In this document: positions 54,499-64,000 of the stretch, piece after piece
Layout: each line of letters opens with the position of its first letter
Numbering within the stretch: position 1 is the stretch's first letter
NCBI GenBank assembly: GCA_965644295.1
Contig: CBFFRP010000212.1
Coordinates: forward strand, 1-64,000
Source: Paraphysomonas bandaiensis
Taxonomy: Eukaryota > Chrysophyceae
DNA length: 64,000 nucleotides
Reading direction: 5' to 3'
Program-made: the position numbers and the translations under genes
Notes under the pieces: model-generated
Told to the model about the DNA's origin: nothing
Seen by the model: the letters and a program-made list of their open reading frames with translations, nothing else
Database searches by the model: none

Positions 54499-57400
54499 CT
54501 AAAACTCAGTGTTTTTATCTGATATATACAGCATTATTTCTTTCAACGCATGAGGAAATACGTCGTAGAAGTTCAGACCAGCTCCAAGCTTTGCAGATGT
54601 TGAACTCTCTGGTGCTAGTAGTGCATTCCAAACATCTGAAAAAGCAGCAAACGTCACATAAAAACGTCAGTTCACGTGTAAAGTTACCTGGATGATTCTC
54701 CACAAAAGATTGGCCAACGAGTTTCATATGAATCCTCGTTCCGTCATCGAGAACATTGTCTTCATCAGATAATATATCAGCCTCTTCAATTCGAACCTAC
54801 AGAAAAGAGGTCATAATATTTCTATGATAAGAATCGCTGAACATACACATACCATGTGTAACAAAGCCTTCCGACAATTGACCACGCAATCGAGACCCTT
54901 CGCGTATGTGAGAGTGAGAAATCCTCTATCATGCATTTCTTCATCACGTAACCAAGTCTCCGTTAGTTTCCAACCTTGTATCTTAGGCGCGTCGTACTCC
55001 CATCTGAACGACCCTTGTACTAAGTTATCGCCAGGCTCAGTTAATGATAACACAGTTAAAATTTTTGCCACAGCTCTTTCATCCCGTCTTGCTAAGCACA
55101 GACAATGCGTTCCCTCAGGTTTGAGTGGGTTGAAAACATTAAGTATGCCGACACGACATATAAAGTGAGCGCACTCATAGGGCTGTAATACCCGAAATAC
55201 AAGGTCGAAATTGTGTATGTCTACGACTCTACTATATAGCTGCACTGCGAGCTCAATGCGATAGGTGCCAAAGTGTCGCGTCCTGTGATGCTTTCCAATG
55301 AAGAACCACCGCAGAATCAATGCCAGGTGCCTGGATCTAATAAACACTCGGGATAGAATATTCACAACCGCCTCTACGATGCGACTTGCCTTCACGCTAT
55401 ATTCAACAGCATCAGCTTCGTCAAGGGTATTTTCAGCAGCCCCCGAGGCTTCTATGACGGAGGGGCTGGACTTAGTCATAGTAAGAAAGGACTCACGTAT
55501 ATTCACTTCCTTGGCTCTCATATTACCACGACTAGAACTTGTCCGAACTGTTCGGTCATTCCGATCAGATATACTTGCAGTTGGTGTGCAGTCGCAGCCA
55601 CAATCGATATTTTTCGAATCAGTTTCGACAGAGGGTGCAATGCTAAAAGAAGATACAGTAGATTCTCGAAGAGTATCCACCGGTAGCTCAGTAAGATCAA
55701 TTTTTGTATCTGTGATAGCGTTTCTCCTTAACTTCATCCTCTGTTTCTTTTGAACCTCTTGATATTTATCCCGCTTCGACAGCTCCACCGTTCCATAATC
55801 AAGCACCTCGTCATCAATGCCACGTTGTCGTCCCACATGGCATTTCTCCTCTTCTTCGAATAGCAAATGACTTAAGGAGTCCGTTGAGTCGTTGTCAGAG
55901 TCGTCATCATTCTGGTTGCGCACATCCAAACCGTCTACTCCATATTTATACTCCTCTCGTGCCCGCGCGTTGGCATGTTCCTGCGACCTCAGAGGAAGTC
56001 GTTCATAAAATTTGCACATACAAAGCTGGATCTGCTCGGCTCGCACCGAGTCATTAATGGGAACAAATGTGCCATCAAACTTGAAATCACTCTTGGCAAT
56101 TTCCTCCATGGACTCGAGTTCATGCAACATCCGGCTTCTGTGCTGTGGCAATGCCAATGACAAGTTCAATAGGACGTTCACGCACCGCGAGTCTTTGATG
56201 ACACTTGCATTCCGAGGAGCCTTATCCGAGCCACTGAAGTCAAAGTATACATGCCCACGCTTGGGTATAGGATTGAACAGCTCGGTAGATATGTGTGCTA
56301 GTTCTCCATTCACAACAGCATTCCGAAACGCGGACCAATCGCCGTGTTGACTAAGATCCCCCGTGCGACCTTTCTCAAAAGCACACTTCGACATACAGGT
56401 GCGTCGATATCGTTCGTTTTGTTTGAGTAGCTTGCTGAGACATACCCGATCCATCTCCAGCGTGAGGTCGAGTTCATAGTATCCATCATACTGACCGAGT
56501 ATTGGACGCAGGGCGTTGCCCATCAACTTCACCAATTGACGAAGTGCAACCTTGTCGAAGTTAATCGTGTGCATCATAAACGCTCTAGCTTCATTGGGGT
56601 CTAGCATACGTGGTAGCAACTTCATTACTATCGTCGCTGAATCTCGTGTTTCTGAATACATGGCATTGAATATATGCCGTGCTTCCTGTTGACGCAAGAA
56701 TGAGTTCTGAATACAAAACTCTAACGCTGTGGACACACTCTCCACACCCTTTCTCACGAGCTCCATTATGTTCGAGTGCTCAATTGCAGTCACTGCCCTC
56801 GCATTGCTTTGGTGTACGTAGTCATCGCACACTTGGATGTATATCTTTCCTGTGTTTGGGGGGATATACTTCTTCGATGTATTCTCTTCCAACGCCATGA
56901 CAGGAAACTCTGTCAGACAATTTATCATGTACGTGGCCTCTTCCTTCTGCATGCGCAGGAAATCCAAAAACTCTTCCTCATCCAGCTCACCTGAGTTATC
57001 CACATCACATATATCCATTGCCTGTAGAAAGGCGTCATCTTCGAGACGCAACCCGACTTTGGAAAGGAGGTCCTTGATCTCCTCTCGGTCCAAACAGCCG
57101 GATCCATCCTCATCATAGGCACGAAACATTTCTTGTGCAAGTTTTACATCCGTAGCCGCCTTCAAGATATTGTTCAACCTGCTGAGCGTTACCTTTTCAT
57201 GCTCGTCCATCTGGAACTCTTTCTCTCTCGACATAACCCGAACTAGACGCATACGAAGTGCTTTGGGGGGGATATTCGCAATCTGGGCAGTAAGGGTACT
57301 TTCTGCAGGACTGGTGGAACGCAGAGATGCCTCGACTGGTTGGGGGTCATATGCACATGTACTAATCGTATAACAGGAGTTGTTAGCAACTAAGCGCAAG

Positions 57401-58870
57401 AGCTTAATACATATCGCCCGCTCGTACGGGCGGTTCAGAGCAAGTTCGTAAAACCCCACTGGAGAAGAACTTGGGTTGAATTTGCTGTCAGCGTCCTTGA
57501 TCATGAGATTACATCCCGAGGCCGATACCTGTACCCGACACCCTACAAAAGATAATCCGTCGGTAAAACTAGGTACACATATAGAGGTTGTGCTTACCCA
57601 CACTGAAAGGGATCTGCATGAGGATACGCCCGCCTCCCTCGCCAATGGGATTTCCATCCATTTTAACCTGTTTCAACGAAAAGTTCTCTTCTATTGCCAC
57701 ACAGATGGCAAAGCAGGCAGTAAAGTTGATGCCATTATTGGCCAGTAGCAAAGTCTTGATCGTATTGTTGTTGAGCAGGGCGTGACCAAGCTGTTCGCCT
57801 CCATCTCGCCCAAGGGTGTTGTACGACAGGTCCAAACAAACGATGTGGTTGTTAGTGGAGAGACAATCAGCAAGCGCTATACCTCCATCTAATCGTATCA
57901 TATTCCACCCCAAATGAAGCGTATGCAATGCACAAGTATTCGCCGCAAGTAGGCTAGCAATCGCCTCTCCTCCGGTGATTATGTCAGGTTGAAACACATT
58001 AAGCGTCTCTACTTGTCCTATTTTGTTGCTTGCAAGGTCAAGTTCCTCCAACACACTGTTTCCTGCTAGTGCATCCACAAACATACGGCATTCATCGTCA
58101 TCTATATCACTTTTCTGAAGAATCAGTCGGCGAAGAGAGCAAGAAGAAGTCTTCAAATATCGTGCTAGGGCAGCAGTTGACTTCCAGTCCAGGTGGTTGT
58201 TAGACAAATCTAAATGAGTAACTTGGGGTAGTGCAATGATGGATATCAGGATCGGACCAACGGAGAGGTCACTGAGGTTGTTGTCTGCAAGGTTAATTGA
58301 GGTCACATAAGGAAGATCTCGTAATGACTCTGCAAATAAAATTCCAAGCTCGTCGCCCATGCCTTGATGCTGAAGATTGAGTTCAGGTGATACTCGTCTT
58401 CGAATAATAAGTGACATGCGCGGGTTCAGGCCCCTTTTCAAGCAAGATGATATGAACTTAGTTCTTGGAGAAGTCTCACACCCCCTCTGCACATCTGTCT
58501 GAACGCTCTGCGCATCAAACGAGTCATCAGATGCGCCTTCATCGTCATCGGCCTCTCTCTCATAGCTGTATTCGAACCTCGTGCGGTCCATATCTTCCCC
58601 TCTGCGATAGAGGACTTTCCTCTGATTGGACAGCCATCGTATACGGCGACCAAACTCATGTCGAGCCTCCGCACCAAAATACTGCTCTAGTTTAACGGGA
58701 GAGGAGGAGCAGCAGGTGGGGGGAGGGTGACGGGAGGCATACACACCGCATGACTCCGCTATGCTGCTAGACAACATGGTACATGCTACCTGGTAGAGAG
58801 GTCGGCTCAGAGACTGCGATGAGGTGGACGTTACTTCACAAGTCTCGCTCTCTGTGCGCGTGATATTCAT
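54499..58870 (-). CDS. Large protein with leucine-rich repeats and paired EF-hands
   Basis: Four exons (58870-57598, 57542-54853, 54796-54688, 54635-54499) encode 1402 residues. The N-terminus (~170 residues) is Ser- and Asp-rich. A ribonuclease-inhibitor-type LRR domain covers about 190-420, with repeats such as VTSINLADNNLSDL, VTHLDLSNNHLDW, LEELDLASNKIG and IVCLDLSYNTLG. Two canonical EF-hands follow near 570 (DEDGSGCLDREE) and 605 (DVDNSGELDEEE). A long unassigned region (about 640-1400) contains a highly acidic patch and a basic, aromatic segment near 1190-1220. I infer a calcium-sensing scaffold; no enzyme motif was seen. The start ATG 58870 follows a GTG in the same frame that I ignored. 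The last two exons were added because they extend the frame with clean junctions to TAG 54499. Confidence 0.8.
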
Positions 58871-59445
58871 GGGCACTCTATACCGTATACAGCAGTATAC
58901 TGGGACCAGGACACTGTACTCCGGTACTACACCAACTCTACTGCTGTATATTCACACATATTTCTCCGCATCCCAAACATGTCAACATGGCAGAACTCCA
59001 CACTTTCTCCGAGTTATCCAGATACAGTCAGCTCGCGTTAAGCTGACGGACATGTACCATGGCAGAAGTCGTCATCAAAACGGAAGTCGTCGCCATAAAA
59101 AAAACTGGTTTTTGTTTCCAAAAACGGGGGTTTTGTACAAAAATCTAGTTTTTTTAAAAAAAAAACGGTTTTTAGATAGCCTAACCATATATCTGCTATC
59201 TTAACGCGAGCTGACTGTATACATACACGGTACAGTAGGAATTCCTACTGCTGTACATACATCAGAGTCTATGTATACCTATACGGTATACTCTGTACTG
59301 TATGTACATGGAATATGGTACTCTAGGAATCCTGCAGCGGTACACAGCGGTATGAGTACGTGGATGCTGCTGCTGTGCGCAGTGCTATTGAGCACATTGT
59401 TATTATTCTTGTCACAATTCCATCACCCTGCCCTTGATCGCTGCA
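58871..59445. promoter_or_regulatory. Divergent promoter region, LRR/EF-hand protein / subtilase
   Basis: Contains two GTATAC/GTAC clusters, 58875-58945 near the minus-strand start and 59215-59345 near the + strand start. They are separated by a region with T-rich and A-rich runs at 59095-59170. The 18-bp palindrome CAGTAGGAATTCCTACTG lies at 59233-59250. Confidence 0.5.
59233..59250. promoter_or_regulatory. 18-bp perfect palindrome CAGTAGGAATTCCTACTG
   Basis: Shares a 14-bp core with the site at 9836-9851 and a 10-bp core with 23861-23870. It lies about 200 bp before the subtilase start. Confidence 0.45.
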
Positions 59446-62400
59446 ATGATCAGGCTCCTTCTTTTCGTTGCACTGTGTCAGGGCTGTGTCAGTGTGAGCA
59501 CAGGGAGGCGGATAGTGGAGTTGGATCCCTCGTGCTCCGTGTCTCACATGAGATCCTTCATGACGAGGTCTCTCCTACAGCCAGACACACACAGAGACAA
59601 AGACAGAGACGGGACTGCTATAAGCCACGAGTACCGCAATGTGTTTCACGGCGTTGCTGTTGAGGGGGTGTCGTGCAGGGACCTCGTCAACTCGTCATGC
59701 GTGCGGCGCTGTGTGTCTGATTCCATAAAGAGACTAGTGACGGTCCCTTCTTGGGGGCTCGACAGAATAGATCAGAATGACCTCCCATTGGATAACAAAT
59801 ATAACACTGCCTTCACTGGTCAAGGAGTTGACGTGTACATATTAGATACTGGTCTTGATACTAATCATATTGAATTCTCTGCCAGTGGAAGTACAGTTCA
59901 AAGAGAGGTCAAGAATGTGTATGATGCCTTTGCAAGACACAAGAAAAGCCCATCGTCAGATACAGATAGACATGGTGAGTAAGTTTACAATTTGTAGGAT
60001 TGAGTGTATTTAGTGTTTTGCGCAGGCCACGGTACCCACGTAGCTGGCACAGTGGGGGGGAACAGGGTGGGCGTTGCAAAAGGAGCGAATATATATGGTT
60101 TACGCATTCTTGGTGATGAAGGTGAGGGAACCACCTCTGATATTCTGGCCGCCATGGATTATGTACATACTCTTGCTGCTGCTTCTGGGCGCCCCAGTAT
60201 TGTGTCAATGAGCCTTGGTGGAGACTGCGAAAACCCATCTAACTGTGAAGCGGACTCCCTGGTGCAAGGTGTGGAGAGCCTATACCAGGCAGGAATACTC
60301 TCAAGCGTTGCTTCGGGTAACTCGGGGTGTAACGGTTGTTATGGGTCGCCTAATGCTGCACCGAATGCTGTTAATGTCGGTGCCACCACCGCTGTGGACA
60401 CAATTACGTACTTCTCAAATTACGGGCAGTGCATCGATGTGTTTGCTCCGGGCTTCAATATCGTATCTGCGGCTGCGAAGAAGGTGGCGGGGGATGAAAA
60501 CTCATACTGGGAGTTGAGCGGTACATCTATGGCAACGCCACATGTTTCTGGGGTTCTGGCTCTGTTGATACAGAAGTACTCTCCTGGGCTGCCGGTCGGC
60601 GATATTTACAAGGCGCTTCTTTGCGAGGCATCAATGGAGAAAGTCACTGCCAATCCATTGGACACCTTGTCACGAAGTCTGCTACTGCAAGTGCCAAGTG
60701 ATATGCAGCCAAGCCTTGAGTCCTGCGCTGTGGGTGCGGGTTGTCCTGGCATGTGTTCTGGGCGCGGTGTCTGTTTACCGGAACGGCTCATACCGAGTTA
60801 TACCTCTAACAGTGACGTCAACAGAAGCGACAACATGGTGTGCTACTGTGATGCTGGGCTATATGGTGATGATTGCTCAGAATCCTCTGACCCTGCATGT
60901 AGTCAGCAATATTCGCACCACATCACGCTGTCCATGACAGATTCTTTCGGAGATGGGTGGTCGTTCGCATCTTACGCTATCAGCGACAGTGTGGGCAAAG
61001 TGGTGGATGGGGCAGTGGACAGCCTCTGCTATGGCTACAGTGATTCCAAAACTTACTGCTTAGTGGAAGGAAACTATATATTTCGCGCTGATATGGGACT
61101 GTTTCCTGATGAGAACGAATGGAGTATGTGTGGGATCAGGGGTGGTACACCTTATACAGGGACCTTCATTGTAGCCCAGCAGAGCCATCATTCAGCAGTT
61201 TGTCAATTTACTTGCAACGGCCGAACCTCACTGGATGTGCTGTATATGGAAGACTCCTATGGGGACGGTTGGAATGGGGGGTACTACAGTCTCTACTCCT
61301 TAGAGGGTGTGCCGCTATTCGGAGGGTCTCTTCAGACTGGAACCAGTGGTTCACACCACATCTGCCTACCAAGTGGCTGCTCAATATTCATTTTAGGAGC
61401 ATCGGGATCCGAACCCCAGGAAGTGTCATTCGAACTGTGCGGGTATAGAGGTGGGGTCAGCGATGTCTTAATGGTATGTGTGGGCGAGTCCGGGACATGT
61501 AGTGTTACGAACGTTCAACCTGAAAACCCCGCAGTCTGTGATCACGAAAACATCGACACGCGGGTTGATATTACACTCTTTCATTTTGGTGTGACAAATG
61601 CATTCGGAACAGATAACTTTCAGGAGGGGTCTGTGAGTGTCATTATTACGGACCCTACTTTGGGTGATGCTGTCGTCTCAGAATTTTCCATTAACAACGA
61701 GTTCATGGGTGTGTTCGACATCTGTCTGCGAGATGGTTGCTACGACATTACCATACAGGGGAGCATGTCGGACGAGGATATACTTGACGCGATGTGGTTG
61801 GTGTGTGGTACCCGCGGAGATATACCGTGGCACTCAAGACTGTGTGTGGATCGCAGTCATGGTTTTTGCTATGGGCTGACAAACTGCCCAGTACTTATCA
61901 CATATGCCCACACATCTGACAAACAGTACTATGTAGCCTTTCAAGACTCTATCGATGATTACGGTGCCCCTTCTAACGAGGTCAGCCACTTTGGTAATGC
62001 GCATGGCGTTACAGAGCTCTGTGGATTATCGGATGGTCGGCACGATATATATGTCGGTGCTGGCAAATACAGTGGGACAAATGATGACCGCAATACTGCC
62101 CAGCTTTGTGGACAGGCGATATCGATGCCATTTAGTGCATCTATGTTAATCAGTGGCAACGGTTCTGAATGTGTCTTGGAGAGTGTGCATTCTAATACAT
62201 GTGCTGGTGGGAAACGTGCACATGACATAGTGATGATTGATGCTTACGGAGATGGTTGGGGTTACCACGCTGGCTTTACCATTCATGAAGGCTCTTTAGA
62301 CGGGCCAATTGTTTATTCTGGTACTCTAGTTAGTGGGCAGATTGAAACAATGTCAATGTGCCTTCAGCCAGAGAAATGCTACTATATTGATGTTGATGCA

Positions 62401-63945
62401 CAACAGTTTACAGATGAGGTTAGTTTAATGTTATTTTCTTGTGTTTGCTGATTGTACTGTTGTATTTAGGTTCTATGGGTAATGTGCGGCTTTTTTGGTG
62501 ACGCTCCCTCTACAAAGCATTTTTGTGTGTCAGAAGACAGCTGCGTATTTAGTGACACCGATGACGATATGTACAATAGAGAAGATGATGACGACTTTCC
62601 CAGTCTTGACACCGAGCTGACGTTTTACCCGTCCTATTCCCCATCAACGATACCGTCTCTGAAGCCGACGGTTACTCGTAGCCCTACGAATTTACCTTCT
62701 GTGACACCTACTTCTGTGCCTACTACAATACCTACGATCATGCCGACCACTCCTGTTCCAAGTAGCCAGCCGGCTGCTGTTCATCCAAGTGGTATTCCCA
62801 CCCCTGACCCCACTCCTGCACCGTCAACGTCTTTGCCTTCCCTTACTCCGTCTGTTCCATATCGCCCAATATATAGACCTGAGTATGGGCATGAAAATAT
62901 ATCGTACGTACTTTTTTCGACCCTTGAATCAAGAGTGAAAGTGGGTGTTATGGATGAATACGCGGATAGAACAGTTTTCAATGCTTCCGAGCTGCAATTT
63001 CTTGGTAAAGCTGTTGCGAAAACTCTTGTTAGGGCTGAGTTATCTCTCTGGTCCGTGAATATTATTAATTGTGATGTAGTGGACTCCAAGCTTCCCTTAG
63101 ACCTTGATGTTGGACTACTTGACAGTGTATCTTATAAGCGCGCCCACCGGGGTCTCAGGAAACCTCACCTGCCCTCTCTCAGCACAAAGGATCTGACATG
63201 TGGGCTCACTATAGGTGTACAGTCCCCACCTTATCAGTACTTAGATCCGTTGGGGTTGAAGCAGGCAGTGGATGTAGCGCTGCGAACGTCTTTGCTAACT
63301 GGATCACTACAAAATGATCTTAATGCGGCATTATCCTTGCAGCTTAAGCATTCTCAAGCAATGACGGTTATAAAAGAGGCTGCAGTGCAAAGCCTCCTGA
63401 TTATAGTAGACTCATCGGATCTAGATCCCATACAGTCCGAGAGTCCGCCAGCAGATCGGGCAGACGATGATGTGTTTGGGGACTTTACGAATGACAATGA
63501 TAGCGAAGGCCAGCAAAATAAGAAAAGCACCATTGCTGTGGACGCACATTCCCATGGCATGCTTGTAGGGGTTGTGATAGCCATGTCGTGCGGCGGACTA
63601 TTGGTGATGTATGGGGGTTTCCTGTTAAGTCGTTGTAGAGTGAAGCGTAACCGACGGAGGGGAAGGGATAGTGCAGGGGCTTATGCCAAGGTTGAAGGTG
63701 GAAAAATGCGACCTTCAAGAGTCTTTCAAATTGAGGACGAGGAGGATGAGGAAGGTGGATATGAAGATGATCAGAAGGGATTGGATACTGTGTCTCACGA
63801 CATTGAAGGGGAAAAGCATGAGAATGATAACAATGAGAGAGCAGAGAAGACAATGTCTACCGCAATGGTTGTATGTGATGTGATGTCGGAAGAGGAATCT
63901 GTTCTGGACTCACCATCAGTAAAGGAACCAGAATTCACGTACTAG
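59446..63945 (+). CDS. Membrane-anchored subtilisin-like serine protease with DGW modules
   Basis: Three exons (59446-59974, 60026-62418, 62470-63945) encode 1465 residues. A signal peptide ([18 protein letters not shown]) is followed by an inhibitor-type prodomain and the S8 catalytic domain. The triad is Asp in [11 protein letters not shown] (near 134), His in [10 protein letters not shown] (near 178) and Ser in [11 protein letters not shown] (near 341); the His motif is split by intron 1. After a short EGF-like unit (CSGRGVC...CYCDAG) come several related modules built on D-x-[FY]-G-D-G-W (near 61, 61.3 and 62.2 kb), each ending in a CG-x-RGG-like turn. A Ser/Pro/Thr stalk (about 1025-1110), an unassigned ectodomain and one transmembrane helix (about 1340-1360) precede a basic/acidic cytoplasmic tail. 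It is likely a type I surface or secretory-pathway protease. An out-of-frame ATG at 59353 followed by a hydrophobic run is an unexplained alternative start region. Confidence 0.88.
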
Positions 63946-64000
63946 CCTAAATTATACGAGATGCACATTGTAGACGTATATTTTGCGACGAGTGCATATA

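Overview
This is eukaryotic nuclear DNA. Genes are split by very short GT-AG introns, mostly 44 to 60 bases. Coding DNA is moderately GC-rich and sits between AT-rich spacers full of repeats and transposon relics. A Pro-Thr-Gly-Gln repeat in a secreted EGF-like protein and a Ser/Pro/Thr stalk in a membrane-anchored subtilase are typical of stramenopile, especially ochrophyte algal, proteins. I therefore infer a stramenopile, probably algal; the exact group cannot be told from this window.

Layout. 1-4.4 kb: a gag-like retroelement ORF running off the left edge, one copy of a dispersed repeat (R1), and a G-rich block with no convincing gene. 4.4-12.4 kb: two divergent signalling genes, a TBC-ankyrin-FYVE RabGAP (-) and an EF-hand PPP-type phosphatase (+). 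12.4-16.1 kb: R1, a second repeat family (R2) and a Ty1/Copia reverse transcriptase relic. 16.2-18.0 kb: divergent RsfS/MALSU1-like ribosome-assembly factor (-) and tubulin chaperone A (+). 18.0-23.2 kb: gene-poor, with inverted repeats and a reversed R1 copy. 23.2-28.8 kb: a poorly understood locus, a secreted EGF-like protein (-) and a bubblegum-type long-chain acyl-CoA synthetase (+). 28.8-33.5 kb: another R1 copy and a Ser-rich unknown gene. 33.5-37.0 kb: a doublecortin-like/Ras fusion GTPase (-) and a GPALPP1-like gene (+), separated by about 620 bp of CATA microsatellite. 37.0-43.4 kb: a 3.3 kb spacer, then a 19-exon Twinkle primase-helicase. 44.3-48.2 kb: a near-perfect head-to-head duplication of a sulfotransferase-like gene. 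48.2-54.5 kb: a mitochondrial-looking RmuC-like nuclease (-) and a small membrane protein (+), bracketed by ~500 bp direct repeats, then retroelement remnants. 54.5-64.0 kb: a 1402-aa LRR/EF-hand protein (-) and a 1465-aa subtilase (+), divergent.

Several themes recur. Genes are often arranged head to head. Many shared upstream regions are rich in short palindromic words (GTATAC, GTAC, CAGTA), and three contain an AGGAATTCCT palindrome. At least three genes look like organelle nucleic-acid or ribosome factors (RsfS-like, Twinkle, RmuC-like). Exon models were built by hand by choosing GT-AG junctions that keep frame and family motifs. Internal junctions are generally well supported; start codons and untranslated regions less so.
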